Positions 44,273-54,966 of a stretch of 64,000 nucleotides of DNA are shown piece by piece (positions within the stretch are counted from its first letter, which is position 1; the number at the start of each line of letters is the position of its first letter). Source of the DNA: Panthera uncia (lineage: Eukaryota; Chordata; Mammalia; Carnivora; Felidae). Below the pieces are notes generated by a model. That model was not told where the DNA came from. It did no database searches and saw nothing but the letters and a program-made list of their open reading frames with translations. The stretch is taken from contig NC_064818.1 in assembly GCF_023721935.1 (NCBI RefSeq), forward strand, positions 31,510,786 to 31,574,785. Direction: 5' to 3'. Position numbers and translations under genes: made by a program.

Positions 44273-44505
44273 GGGCCACCTGGGTGACTTAGTCGGTTAA
44301 GCATCCAACTTTTGGTTTCAGCTTAGGTCATGATCTCACAGTTTGTGAAACTGAGCCCTGTGTCGGGCTCTGCGCTGACAGCACGGGGTCTGCTTGGGAA
44401 TCTCGCTCTCTGCTCCTCCCTACCCCCCCCCCCCCCGCCCCTGTCTCTGCCCCTCCCCTGTCCACACACTCTCTCTCTCAAAATAAATAAATAAACATTT
44501 ATTTA
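44273..44505 (+). mobile_element. SINEC_Fc-like SINE with internal poly-C
   Basis: Head GGGCCACCTGGGTGACTTAG. The CT region is expanded and carries a C14 run near 44423-44436. Confidence 0.91.
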
Positions 44506-44609
44506 AAAGAATGTCCCCTCTCACATTTTCTATTCAGCACAATACTGGAGGTCCTAGCAATGTAATAAGTAAAAGAAGTAATAGACACGTAGATTAAAAT
44601 GGAAGAAGT

Positions 44610-44833
44610 AGGGGTGCCTGGGTGGTGCAATTGGTTAAGCATCCCACTCTTGATCTCGGCTCAGGTCATGATCTCACAGGTTTGTGAGTTCACGCCCCAC
44701 ATTGGACTGTATGCTGATGGTGCAGAGCCTGCTTGGGATTGTGTCTCTCCTTCTCTCTGCCGCCCAACCCCCCCACCCCGTCATGCCCTCTCTCTCCAAG
44801 TAAACTTAAAAAAAATTTTTTTAATTTTTTTAA
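44610..44833 (+). mobile_element. SINEC_Fc-like SINE in L1M
   Basis: AATGGAAGAAGTA at 44598 and AAATAGAAGAAGTA at about 44834 flank it. Confidence 0.93.
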
Positions 44834-44895
44834 AAATAGAAGAAGTAAAACTATCTTTATTCACAGATGGTATGATTATATACATAGAAAATTCT

Positions 44896-45118
44896 TTTTT
44901 TACATTTTTAAAAATGTTTATTTCTGAGAGAGAGAGCGAGCAAGTGAGCATGAGCAGGGGAGGGGCAGAGAGAGAGAAAGAGAGACACAGAATCCAAAGC
45001 AGGCTCCAGGCTCTGAGCTGTCAGCACAGAGCCTGATGCGGAGCTCGAACTCATGAACTGTGAGATCATGACCTGAGCCGAAGTCGGATGCTCAACCAAC
45101 TGAGACACCCGGGCGCCC
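44896..45118 (-). mobile_element. SINEC_Fc-like SINE in L1M, minus strand
   Basis: TATACATAGAAAATT at 44879 and 45119 is the duplication. Head GGGGCGCCCGGGTGTCTCAG. Confidence 0.94.
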
Positions 45119-45159
45119 CTATACATAGAAAATTTTAAGGAAACAACAAAGTAACTTGG

Positions 45160-45704
45160 TGTGAACTGAATTGTGTCCCCCTAAAATTCACATTGTTGAA
45201 GTCCTAATTCCCAGTAACTCATAATGTGACTATACTTGTAACTACGGCCTTTAAAAAGGTAATTAAGGTAAAATGAAGTCCTACAGGTATGCCCTAATCC
45301 AATATGGTGGTGTTCTTATAAAAAGAGGAGACTAGGGCACAAACACACAGTGAAGACCATGTGAAAACATCAAAAGAAAACAACCATCTACAAGCCAAGT
45401 AGAGAAGCCTTATAAGAAACCAGCCCTGGGGCACCTGGTTGGCTCAGTCTCTAAAGTGTCTGACTTTGGATCAAGTCATGATCTGTTGGTTTGTGAGGTC
45501 GAGCTCCACATCTCTTTCTCTCTCTCCCAAAATAAATAATAAATAAACTTTAGGAAAAAAAAACAGAAGAAGAAGAAGAAAAAACCAGCCATTTTAATAC
45601 CTTGATCTCAGACTTCCAGTTTTCCACTGTGAAAAAATAAATTTGTATTGTGTAAGCTATCCAGTGTGTGGTATTTTGTAAGAGAAGCCCTAGCAAACTA
45701 ATAC
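45160..45704 (+). mobile_element. MLT1-type LTR (ERVL-MaLR) inserted in L1M
   Basis: GTGAACTGAATTGTGTCCCC, GTTGAAGTCCTAATTCCCAG, CCTAATCCAATATGGTGGTG and GTGGTATTTTGTAAGAGAAG to CTAGCAAACTAATACA: a textbook MLT1 order. No coding part. Confidence 0.88.
45428..45583 (+). mobile_element. SINEC_Fc-like SINE with large internal deletion
   Basis: The body jumps from GAGCTCCACATC to TCTTTCTCTCTC. The tail has grown an (AAG)n repeat. GAAACCAGCC and AAAACCAGCC flank it. Confidence 0.88.
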
Positions 45705-45784
45705 ACAATTACAAGAATTGATAGGTGAATTTAGCAAGGTCACAGGATACATACACAGTTTAACATACAAAAATCAGCTGTATT

Positions 45785-45982
45785 TCTTTTTCTTTTAACT
45801 GTTTATTTATTTTTGAGAGACAGTATGCCAGCAGGAAGAGGTAAAGAAAGAGGGGGACAGAGGATCTGAAACAGTCTCTGCCCTGACAGCAGCGAACCGA
45901 TGTGGGGCTTGAATTCATAAACCATGAGATCGTGACCTGAACTACAGTGTGACGCTCAACCAACTGAGCCACGCAGGTGCCC
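45785..45982 (-). mobile_element. SINEC_Fc-like SINE in L1M, minus strand, diverged
   Basis: Sense head GGGGCACCTGCGTGGCTCAG. CTGTATTTCT and CTATATTTCT flank it. Confidence 0.9.
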
Positions 45983-46406
45983 CTCAACTATATTTCTATA
46001 CAGTAATAATACACGAGTGCAACCGAAATTAAAAGATACCATTTCCAATAGCATCACAAAATATGGAAAACTTAGGACAATTTTAATACAAGTAGCATAA
46101 AATTGGGAAATGAAATTAAAAAGCAGTTTTGTTTACAGTAGCATCAAAAATATAAACACTAGGAATAAAATTTAATAAGATGTATGTGCAACCTGTACAA
46201 TGAAAACTATAAAATATTACTAAGAGAAACTGAAGAAGACCTAAACAATAAATATATATTATGTTTACTGACTAAAAGATTCAATACTATTAAAATATTA
46301 ATTCTCCCCAAAATGATCTATAGACTCAACACAATTCCAGTCAAAATCCCAGCAGGCATTTTTATACCAATCAATAAGATGATTCTAAAACTTATGTGAA
46401 AATCAA

Positions 46407-46520
46407 GGGGCATCTGGCTGGCTCAGTCAGTAGGGCATGCAACTCTTGATCTTGGGGTTGCGAGTTCGAGCTTCACAATGGTAGAGATTACTCAAAAAAC
46501 GAAAATTTAATTTAAAAAAT
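46407..46520 (+). mobile_element. Short carnivoran tRNA-derived SINE
   Basis: Head GGGGCATCTGGCTGGCTCAG with intact B box GCGAGTTCGAGC; 3' end GGTAGAGATTACTC. Confidence 0.87.
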
Positions 46521-47036
46521 AGTAAAATCTATATGGAAATCCAAGTATTATAAATGGAAAAAAATCTTTAAAAAGAACAAAATTGGAGAAGTTACATTAT
46601 CTAATTAGAAGACTTATAAAGCTATAGTAATCAAGATTGTATAACATTGGTGCAAAGATACACATGTAGATAAATACACAGAATAGAGTCCAGAAACAGA
46701 CTCAAACACAAAAGATCATTTGATTTTCAACAAAGGTAGCAAGGCCATTCAATGGGAAAAGGATGGTCTTTTCAACAAATGGCACTTGAACTAGACATCT
46801 ATATGGGAAAAAATGAACCTGAATCCTTATCTCCCACCACACACAAAAATTAACTTCAAATGAATTACTGACCTAAACATCAAAGTTAAAACATACAACA
46901 TAGTTTTACAGTTTGTAGTTTACAAAAGAAAACTTTGACATCTTAAAAAGGCAGAGATTTTTCAGAGGCAACACAAAAAGTACAGACCATAAAAAAAAAT
47001 TGGATTCCATCAAATTAAAAATTTCTGCTTTTTACG

Positions 47037-47267
47037 GGGCGCCTGGGTGGCTCAGTTGGTTGAGCGTCCGGCTTCGGCTCAGGTCATGATCTCACGGTTT
47101 GTGGGTTCGAGCCCCGCGTCGGGCTCTGTGCTGACAGCACAGAGACTGGGGCCTGTTTTGGATTCTGTGTGTCTCTCTCTCTCTGCTCCTCCCCTGCTCG
47201 TGCTCTGTCTCTCTCTCTCTCTCTCAAAAATAAATAAACATTAAAAAAAATTATAAAAAAAAAAAGA
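47037..47267 (+). mobile_element. SINEC_Fc-like SINE, near consensus
   Basis: Intact head and B box GGGTTCGAGCCCCGCGTCGG. AAATTTCTGCTTTT and AAATTTTTCTTTT flank it. Confidence 0.94.
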
Positions 47268-47310
47268 AAAAAATTTTTCTTTTAAAGTCTATTTTTATTT
47301 ATTTAAAAAG

Positions 47311-47517
47311 TTTTTTTTAATATTTTATTTATTTTTGAGAGAGAGACAGGAGTGCCAGTGGGGGAGGGGCAGAGAGAGAGGAAGACACAGAATAGGAAGC
47401 AGGCTCCAGGCTCTGAGCTGTCAGCACAGAGCCCGACATGGGGCACGAGCCCACGAACAATGAGACCATAACCTGAGCCAAAGTTGGACCATAATGCCAG
47501 AGCCACGCAGGCACCCC
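47311..47517 (-). mobile_element. SINEC_Fc-like SINE, minus strand, facing the copy at 47037
   Basis: Sense head GGGTGCCTGCGTGGCTCTGG. With the plus copy 45 bp away it forms an inverted pair. Confidence 0.91.
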
Positions 47518-47640
47518 TCTGTATCTTGTTTTTGATGGCTGTCACACTGCAGTATGTGTGTGTCAAAACTGGGACATTACACTATAAGTAAATTATAACT
47601 CAATAAAGTTGACATCTAACATAGAAGTTGATATCTAACA
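47518..47640 (+). mobile_element. L1M 3' terminus
   Basis: ACTATAAGTAAATTATAACT CAATAAAGTTGAC closes the L1M that spans from about 43 kb. Confidence 0.6.
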
Positions 47641-47654
47641 TAGAAAAAAAACTA

Positions 47655-48240
47655 TCAAAAAATTAAACTTTATGTTCCTTTAGCCCACATATTCTACTTC
47701 TTAAGAATTTACCCCAAAATGTATTCCAAAGAAATCATGAGCCAAGAACATAAAGATGCATGTACAAAAATGTTCATTATAGCATTATTTAATAGAAATA
47801 ATTTCCTTTAATGTTCCATTAAAGGAGGACTGCTTAAATAAGTTGGGGTACATTCATAAAATACTTTATGGTAATTGAAAACACTAATTAGATTTATATG
47901 TATTTACCTGGAACATCCTGTTAAATCAAAAGGTGGGTACAAAACAGTGAATACTGGGGTACTTGGGTGGCTCAGTTGGGTGAGTGTCTGGCTCTTGATC
48001 TCAGCTCAGGTCATGATCTCATGGTTCATGAGACTGAACCCTGCATCGGGCAGTGCAGAGCCTGCTTGGGATTCTCTCTCTCTGCCCTACCCATCCGCTC
48101 GCTCTTGTTCTCTCTCCAAACAAACAAACGTTAAAAAAAAAAAAAAACACACAGCAAGTATGACAAATTTTATTTTAATAAGCAAGTATGATAAATTTTA
48201 TTTTAATAAATGTATATAATAATATGTAAATTCAAAAAAT
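47655..48240 (+). mobile_element. L1ME-like 3' fragment split by a SINE
   Basis: ATTCTACTTCTTAAGAATTT, AAAATGTTCATTATAGCATT and GGGGTACATTCATAAAATAC are old L1 end phrases. Confidence 0.65.
47956..48147 (+). mobile_element. SINEC_Fc-like SINE
   Basis: Head GGGGTACTTGGGTGGCTCAG. GCATCGGGCAGTGCAGAGCC shows a 14-base internal deletion. Confidence 0.91.
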
Positions 48241-48448
48241 TTATGTGCCAACTTTATACCAAGAGGCATCATCTTTTTCCTAAAAATAAGAGAATGTTGA
48301 GCCCATTCTTATTTTGGAGCTAAGACGTGATCAGAGATATCAAATGAGTTTCAGAGGAACCAAAACAAGACTGAACGCCAGTCTTTCATGAAACTTCTGT
48401 CTCAATGAATAGGTATGTGCTCTTCAAAGCTACCAGAAAGGGGGGGTG

Positions 48449-48563
48449 GGGGGCACCTGCCTGGCTCAGTAGGTAAAACACCCAACTCCTGATCTCAGGG
48501 TTTTAAGTTCCAGCCCCACGCTGGGTGCAGAGATTACTTAAAAATAAAATCTGGAAAAAAAAA
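48449..48563 (+). mobile_element. Short carnivoran tRNA-derived SINE
   Basis: Head GGGGCACCTGCCTGGCTCAG, 3' end GGGTGCAGAGATTACTTAAA. Confidence 0.88.
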
Positions 48564-49236
48564 CAAAACAACCTACTGGAAGGAAACTCATCTAAGTCAG
48601 GGTAGTAAGTGCAGATCACTACTAGAAAATGCCTATAGGCTCTTACAGCCATCAGCCTGTTGTTCTAACATCAGAATGAAAACCACTAAAAATTTCATAT
48701 AATAGGTAGATAATGGTCGCTTACTACTTATTTACTCTTTTATGCTGTACTTACTCCCCTGCTGTTATCAGAACCTGATTTAAAAGCAGGAAGAAAGCAA
48801 TGTCACTATGGAGTCTCCCTGAAAGCAGGAAGAAAATACTCTGACCTGATTAAGGCCAGCATGACATCCACAGTGGCCAATCCTATTCTAGTTGAATTAA
48901 AGAAATCATTCTCCAATATTTGTTCCCTGTCAGCCCATGTCAGGAACCACAAGGAAAGGGAGAAAGTGTACACACACACACAGACAAAAAGGCTTACTTA
49001 TTACAAGCTGCTTATTGCACACCAAACATTTGTAACTTTTCAAACAATATAAATCACTGAGCTTCAATAAGTTGGTATTTATAAGGGAAAATAATTTCAA
49101 AACTTACCAGCCCACACTGAAACTTCAGTGTTCCCGATCTCCTACCCCACCCTCCAACGAGAATGAAATCATCTTGCTATGAAATGCTAAAGGGGAAAAA
49201 AGACATTCTGACGGCTTACTAATTTTATATGCACAC
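48564..49236. other. Intron, no feature recognised
   Basis: A short (CA)n at 48970-48982; otherwise nothing. Confidence 0.4.
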
Positions 49237-49242
49237 TATATA

Positions 49243-49274
<32 letters not shown>

Positions 49275-49310
49275 GTACATACATATATATACTGCATACA
49301 TATATAGTAT
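49237..49310. repeat. (TA)n/(TG)n microsatellite
   Basis: TGTGTGTG followed by (TA)14 and CATA variants. Confidence 0.96.
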
Positions 49311-49452
49311 TTAATTTATAAATGTGCCCTTGTTCAAGCACATAAATGCCAGTTAATCACTTAAAAATGGGTTATATAATTCCACACTGTCTACTGATAT
49401 TTTCCAGTCTGAATCTACTCACCTTTCTAACCTCCTTAAAAAAATTTTTTTA

Positions 49453-49704
49453 GGGGTGCCTGGGAGGATCAGTCAGTTAAGTGTCTGACTTAGGCTCAGG
49501 TCATGATCTCGCAGTTCATGGGTTTGAGCCCCATGCTGGGCTCTGTGCTGACAACTCAGAGCCTGGATCTGAAGCTCAGAGCCTGGAGCCTCCTTTGGAT
49601 TCTGTGTGTGTGTGTGTCTTCTCTCTGCCCCTCCCCCACTCATGCTCTGTCCCTCTCCCTCTCTCTCTCTCTCAAAAATAAACATTAAAAACATTAAAAG
49701 CAAA
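49453..49704 (+). mobile_element. SINEC_Fc-like SINE with internal duplication
   Basis: GCTCAGAGCCTGGATCTGAA GCTCAGAGCCTGGAGCC shows a duplicated segment; a (TG)n patch lies at 49604-49618. TAACCTCCTTAAAAAAA before it pairs with TAGCCTCCTTTAAAAAAA at 49909. Confidence 0.92.
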
Positions 49705-49908
49705 ATATTTTTAATGCTTATTTATTTTAGAGAGAGAGAGAGAGACAGAGACAGAGTGCAAGCAGGAGAGTTATAGAGAGGGAAACAGAATCTGAAGCAG
49801 GCTCCAGGCTCAGAGCAGAGCCTGACGTGGGGCTTGAACTTATGAACAGCAAGATCATGACCTGAGCAGAAGTTGGATACCTATCCAACTGAGCCACCCA
49901 GCCACCCC
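49705..49908 (-). mobile_element. SINEC_Fc-like SINE, minus strand, abutting an inverted copy
   Basis: Sense head GGGGTGGCTGGGTGGCTCAG. Tail-to-tail with the copy at 49453. Confidence 0.91.
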
Positions 49909-49934
49909 TAGCCTCCTTTAAAAAAAAAATTTTG

Positions 49935-50098
49935 GGGGGCGCCGGGTGGCTCGGTTGGTTAGGCGTCCAAATCTTGGTTTTGGTTTAGGTCATGATCTCA
50001 TAGTTCATGGGATCAAGCCCCACATCATGGGGCTCTGTGCTGGTAGCATGGGGCCCGCTGGGGATTCTCTCTCTCTCTCTCTCTCTCTCTGTATCACT
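49935..50098 (+). mobile_element. SINEC_Fc-like SINE, 3'-truncated
   Basis: Head GGGGCGCCGGGTGGCTCGG. Its middle block is nearly identical to the copy at 51352. It ends in (CT)n without an A-tail. Confidence 0.9.
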
Positions 50099-50139
50099 GT
50101 TCTATTTCATTCCGTATGCTTTTATTCCTCTCTTTAGTA

Positions 50140-50335
50140 CAAGATTGAGAAAACATAGCATGGACATCCATGTGCATAAAAATGAACCTTGACCTAAATG
50201 TCACACCTAATACAAAAATTAACTGGATTACAAAATTACAAAATTAGCAAAATTACAAAAATGCTAAGAGAAAACCTTGGTTATTTGGGGTTAAGCAAAG
50301 AGTTCTTTAGACATGACATTAAAAGTATGATCCAG
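50140..50335 (+). mobile_element. Old L1M fragment
   Basis: ATGCTAAGAGAAAACCTTGG and AGAGTTCTTTAGACATGACA are L1 ORF2. Probably the same element that resumes at 51200 and 53240. Confidence 0.65.
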
Positions 50336-50448
50336 AGGCTTCTGGCTGGCTCAGTCAGAAGAGCATGTGACTCTTGATCTCAGGGTTGTGAGGTCAAGCC
50401 CCATACTGGGTATAGAAATTACTTAAAAATAAAATATTAATTAAAAAT
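50336..50448 (+). mobile_element. Short carnivoran tRNA-derived SINE
   Basis: GGCTTCTGGCTGGCTCAG head; 3' end ATACTGGGTATAGAAATTAC. Confidence 0.86.
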
Positions 50449-50452
50449 CTAA

Positions 50453-50661
50453 GGCTGCCTGGGTAGGTCAGTTGGTTAAGCATCCAACTCTTGATTTCTG
50501 TTCAGGTTCTGATCCCAAGGACGTGAGATCAAGCCCCTTGTCAGAGCCTGCTGGGGATTCTCTCTCTTTCCCTCTTTCTCTGTCCCTCTCCCCCCCAGTG
50601 TACACGCACATGCATGCACACCCACTCTCTCTCAAAATAAATAAACATTTAAAAAAAAATT
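50453..50661 (+). mobile_element. SINEC_Fc-like SINE
   Basis: Head GGCTGCCTGGGTAGGTCAGT. The CT region carries GTACACGCACATGCATGC. Confidence 0.9.
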
Positions 50662-50662
50662 A

Positions 50663-50860
50663 GAGCACCTGGGAGGCTCAGTTGGCTAAACATCCAAATC
50701 TTGGTTTCAGTCTAGGTCATGATCTTGCTGTTTCATGGGTTTGGGCCCCAGGCTGGCAGCCTGGAACCTGCTTGGGATTCTCTCCTCTCTCTCCCTCTAT
50801 GTGCCCCTCCTCCACTCACACTGTCTCTGTCTCTCTCAAATAAATAAGCTTAAAAAAATC
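50663..50860 (+). mobile_element. SINEC_Fc-like SINE
   Basis: Head AGAGCACCTGGGAGGCTCAG, abutting the A-tail of the previous copy: three SINEs in a row from 50336. Confidence 0.9.
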
Positions 50861-50903
50861 CATACAAGTCCCAAAAAAGTCCATTTTACTGCATCATAAA
50901 TCT

Positions 50904-51130
50904 TTTAAGTTTACTTATTTATTTTGAGAGAGAGAGAGAGAGAGAGCACCAGAAGGGGCGGGGGGGGGGGGGTGGAGCCTGAGAGAGAGGACGAGAAAGA
51001 GAATCTCAAGCAGGTTCCATGCTGTCAGCGCACAGCCTGATGTGGGGCCTGAACCCACGAAATTGCAAGATCATGACCTGAGCTGAAAAAAAGAGTCAGA
51101 TGCTTAACCAACTGAGCCATCCAGGCGCCC
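50904..51130 (-). mobile_element. SINEC_Fc-like SINE, minus strand, with poly-G
   Basis: GGGGCGGGGGGGGGGGGG at about 50955-50972. CCATTTTACTGCATCAT and CATTTACTGCATTATG flank it. Confidence 0.92.
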
Positions 51131-51351
51131 CATTTACTGCATTATGATTTTCAAGGTAAAATAAGATTTTTAAATTCTTCTCTAGATAACTGGTTAACTA
51201 AATAGGGATTTTAAAAAATTAGAGTTTTACCTCATTATGTATCAAAATATATTTCAAATAAACTAAAAAGTTACACACAAATTATGAAGTGATACTCATC
51301 CTCTTAATATATATGAAGCTCTTACAAATAAATTAAAAAATGAACACTCTT
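51131..51351 (+). mobile_element. Old L1M/MER-like remnant (tentative)
   Basis: GTATCAAAATATATTTCAAA and GAAGCTCTTACAAATAAATT look like old L1 ORF2. Confidence 0.4.
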
Positions 51352-51557
51352 GGGGCACCTGTGTGGCTCAGTCAGTTGGGTGTCCAACTCTTGATTTCTG
51401 CTCAGGTCATGATCTCATAGTTCATGGGATCAAGCCCCACATCATGGGGCTCTGTGCTGGTAGCATGGGGCCCGCTGGGGATTCTCTCTCTCTCTCTCTC
51501 TCTCTATCTGCCCCTCCCCTGCTTGTGCTCCCTCTCTGTCTCTCAAATAAATAAATA
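51352..51557 (+). mobile_element. SINEC_Fc-like SINE
   Basis: Shares the uncommon block GGGATCAAGCCCCACATCAT and GGTAGCATGGGGCCCGCTGG with the copy at 49935. Confidence 0.92.
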
Positions 51558-51768
51558 GGGGCGCCTTGGTGGCTCAGTTGGTTAAGCATCTGACTTCAGC
51601 TCAGGTTGTGATCTCTTGGTTCGTGAGTTTGAGCCTTGCATCAGGCTTTCTACTGTCAGTGCAGAGACAGCTTCCGATCCTCCGTCTCCCTCTCTCTCTG
51701 TCCCTTCCCCGTGCTCACTCAGTCTCTCTCAAAAATAAATAAACATTTAAAAATAAACAAATAAGCAT
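51558..51768 (+). mobile_element. SINEC_Fc-like SINE on the tail of the previous one
   Basis: Head GGGGCGCCTTGGTGGCTCAG. AAAAAATGAACAC occurs before the pair (51337) and after it (51774). Confidence 0.92.
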
Positions 51769-51845
51769 TTTGAAAAAATGAACACCCTCAAAGATAAACA
51801 GGCCAAGACATAAAGAAACAAGAATTAAATACGTGAAGAAGTCTT

Positions 51846-53238
51846 ATCTGTACTTAGATCAATGGAACAGAGTAGAGAACCCAGAAATGGACCCACAAAC
51901 GTATGGCCAACTAATCTTTGACAAAGCAGGAAAGAATACCCAATGGAATAAAGACAGTCTCTTCAGCAAGTGGTGCTGGGAAAATTAGACAGCAGCATGC
52001 AGAAGAATGAACCTGGACCACTTTCTTACACCATACACAAAAATAAACTCAAAATGGATGAAAGACGTAAATGTAAGGCAGGAAGTCATCAAAATCCTCG
52101 AGAAGAAAGCAGGCAAAAACCTCTTTGATCTTGCCTGCAGCAACTTCTTACTCAACATGTCTCTGGAGGCAAGGGAAACAAAAGCAAAAATGAACTACTG
52201 GACCTCATCAAAATAAAAAGCTTCTGCACAGTGAGGGAAACAATCAGCAAAATTACAATGCAACCGACAGAATGGGAGAAGATATTTGCAAACAACATAT
52301 CAGACAAAGGGTTAGTATCCAAAATCTATAAAGAACTTATCAAACTCAACACCCAAAAAACAAATAATCCAGTGAAGAAATGGGCAAAAGACCTGAAGAG
52401 ACACTTCTCCAAAGAAGACATCCAGATGGCCAACTGACACATGAAAAAATGCTCAACATCACTCATCATCAGGGAAATACAAATCAAAACCACAATGAGG
52501 TACCACCTCACGCCTGTCAGAATGGCTAACATTAACAACTCAGGCAGCAACAGATGTTGGTGAGGATGCAGAGAAAGAGAATCTCTTTTGCATTGCTGGT
52601 GGGAATGCAAGCTGGTGCAGCCACTCTGGAAACAGTATGGAGGTTCCTCAAAAAACTAAAAACAGAACTACCCTACAACCCAGCAATTGCATTACTAGGC
52701 ATTTATCCAAGGGATACAGGTGTGCTGTTTCGAAAGGACACGTGCACCCCCACGTTTATAGCAGCACTATCAACAATAGCCAAAGTATGGAAAGAGCCCA
52801 AATGTCCATCGATGGATGAATGGATAAAGAAGATGTGGTATATATATATATATATATATAATGGAGTATTACTCAGCAATCAAAAAGAATGAAATCTTGC
52901 CATTTGCAACTACGTGGATGGAACTGGAGGTTATTATGCTAAGTGAAATTAATCAGAGAAAGACAAAAATCATATGACTTCACTCATATGAGGACTTTAA
53001 GAAACAAAACAGATGAACATAAGGGAAGGGAAACAAAAATCATATAAAAACAGGGAGGGGGACAAAACAGAAGAGACTCATAAATATGGAGAACAAACTG
53101 AGGGTTACTAGAGGGGTTGTAGGAGGAGGGGTGGGCTAAATGGGTAAGGGGCACTAAAGGAATCTATTCCTGAAATCATTGTTGCACTAGATGCTAACTA
53201 ATTTGGATGTAAAATTTAAAAAATAAAATAAAAAAAAA
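51846..53238 (+). mobile_element. Carnivore L1, 5'-truncated, inserted in an old L1M
   Basis: Covers the last third of ORF2 and the 3' UTR. AGTCTTATCT and AGCCTTATCT at the two ends are a putative duplication. ORF2 is broken: a TAG in AAAATTAGACAGC, a one-base loss near 52200 that shifts the frame, and a TGA at 52436. A (TA)n run lies at 52840-52860. Confidence 0.9.
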
Positions 53239-53453
53239 AAGCCTTATCTCACCAATAATCAAATAAATGAACAATCAAGCAATAAACTAATATTTTTTGG
53301 CAACTGGATTACAAAAAAAAAAAGAACCTTAAAAAAATGGTAACACCAATATTGGCAAGGATGAGAAAAGGAAACTCAAGAAAACTACAGTTTGACATAT
53401 AGTGTTATAACATTTCCTAAAGGTAATTTGGACACATATATATCAAAACCCTC

Positions 53454-53503
53454 ACTCTTTCTCTCTCTCAAAAGTAAATAAACATTAAAAAAGAAAAAAA
53501 AGG
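53454..53503 (+). mobile_element. SINEC_Fc-like SINE, 3' tail fragment only
   Basis: CTTTCTCTCTCTCAAAAGTA AATAAACATT is a SINE 3' end without body. The next SINE sits in its A-tail; AAAACCCTCA flanks the pair. Confidence 0.8.
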
Positions 53504-53508
53504 GGGGA

Positions 53509-53722
53509 GGGGTGCTTGGGTAGCTCAGTCAGTTAGGCATCTGATTTGGGCTCAGCTCATGATCTCAGCACTCGTGAGTTCAAGCCCCACGTTGAGCTCT
53601 GTGCTGACAGCTCGGAGCCTGAAGCCTGCTTCGGATTCTGTGTCTTGGTCTCTCTCTGCCCCTCCCCCACTCGTTCTCTGTCTCTCAAAAGTAAACACAC
53701 ATTAAAAAAAAAATTGTTTTTA
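53509..53722 (+). mobile_element. SINEC_Fc-like SINE
   Basis: Head GGGGTGCTTGGGTAGCTCAG; full body. Confidence 0.92.
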
Positions 53723-53929
53723 AAACCCTCAAATGTACACACAAAGACTCTTTTCCATTTCCAAGAATTTACTAAGAAATTACTTAGACTAGCGCAGAAA
53801 AATGTAATGCAAGAAGAGTCATAACATCATTATTTATAATGAAAAATAGAAATTTTAAAAGATAGAATAAATTATTATATATCTAGGTAATAGAATAATA
53901 AAAGCAGCCATTAAAAATCAAGTTATCTG

Positions 53930-54143
53930 GGGGCGCCTGGGTGGCTCAGTCGGTTGGGCATCCGACTTCGGCTCAGGTCATGATCTCACAGTTTGTGAGT
54001 TTGAGCCCCGTGTTGGGCTCTGCACTGATGGCTCAGAGCCTGGAGCCTGCTTCCGATTCTGTGTCTCCCTCTCTCTCTGCCCCTCCCCTGCTCGTGCTCT
54101 GTCTCTCTCCCTCAAAAATAAACAGACATTAAAAAATTTTTTA
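53930..54143 (+). mobile_element. SINEC_Fc-like SINE, young
   Basis: Perfect 17-bp duplication AAAAATCAAGTTATCTG (53913-53929 and 54144-54160). 820 bp downstream (gene sense) of the 54967 exon. Confidence 0.95.
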
Positions 54144-54455
54144 AAAAATCAAGTTATCTGAACTGTTATCAAAATGAGATTATGTTTTTTAGTCATCACT
54201 GCTAGAATTTCCTTCCTGTCTCCAAAGCAAAAGTAAAGGTTTTTGTTCAATGACAAAACAATGATAATGGTATAACGCAAAATTGCAAAGAAAGCAGGAT
54301 ATAAAATCATACACAAACCAAATTCTAATTTTTAAACATTTGTTTTTGTGCCACAATATTATCTCTCAGTGGTGAGATTATGGGTGACACTTTATTCATC
54401 TTTTCTTTATTTTCTAAACTTTCTATAAAAAACATGTATTATTAAAAAAAAAAAG

Positions 54456-54966
54456 AAAAAAACCATTTATTAATGTTCGTAAGTTTTTTTAAACCAATGT
54501 TTCTTTAAATTGCCCAAAATTATATCCAAAAGGAAGTTTAAAATTTGTTTTCTAATCTAGATTATCTGCTCTTATCCTGGTCACAAGCATTTCACTGTTA
54601 TATAAGAGGACAATTCTATATGCAAATTTCTTCTAGTTACTAACCCCAAATAAGCCATTACCACCCAGGGCAGAAGATCTACAGATAATGGTACTTCATT
54701 AATATTTCCATACACAAGGTGCAGAACAGTATATATTTTAGAATGATCCTTTTATGTCTTGAAATTTTTAAAGAATAGTTCAGTAACACACAGAGGCTTA
54801 TGTGCTGATATGTCTATATCTTTTTTTCAGTTCAGAATCAAAAGAAATCAGAAATGGTTACCTTTTTTGGTGGGAGAAGAAATTTATACCTTTCTACTGC
54901 TTGAATTATGAACGATCTTTGCACCCTTTCTTTTTAACTTTTTGTTTTGTTTTGTTTGCTGCTTAC
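54456..54966. other. Intron next to the exon donor
   Basis: No repeat recognised. TTTTGTTTTGTTTG at 54942-54957 lies just inside the intron. Confidence 0.4.

Larger units (their letters stand above)
43080..45159 (+). mobile_element. Old L1M, internal and ORF2 sequence, split by six SINEs
   Basis: CATAAGCCAGAAGACTATGG, CAACTTAGAATCCTATAGCC, CACAATACTGGAGGTCCTAG and TTATTCACAGATGGTATGAT are L1M phrases in order. It continues past an MLT1 LTR at 45160. Confidence 0.7.
45705..47035 (+). mobile_element. Old L1M, ORF2 continuation
   Basis: AGCAAGGTCACAGGATACAT, ATTTCTATACAGTAATAATA, GACTCAACACAATTCCAGTC, ACCTAAACATCAAAGTTAAA are successive ORF2 phrases. A 71-codon piece stays open at 46184-46399. 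SINEs at 45785 and 46407 interrupt it. Confidence 0.82.
53240..54455 (+). mobile_element. Old L1M/L1ME 3' end, split by SINEs
   Basis: ATTGGCAAGGATGAGAAAAG, AAAGCAGCCATTAAAAATCA and TGGTGAGATTATGGGTGACA with TTATTTTCTAAACTTTCTAT are old L1 end phrases. Confidence 0.75.

Noticed and set aside
45160..45704. Possible endogenous retrovirus
   Set aside because: Only solo MaLR LTR sequence is present here and at 26608 and 38578; no internal retroviral genes were seen in the window.
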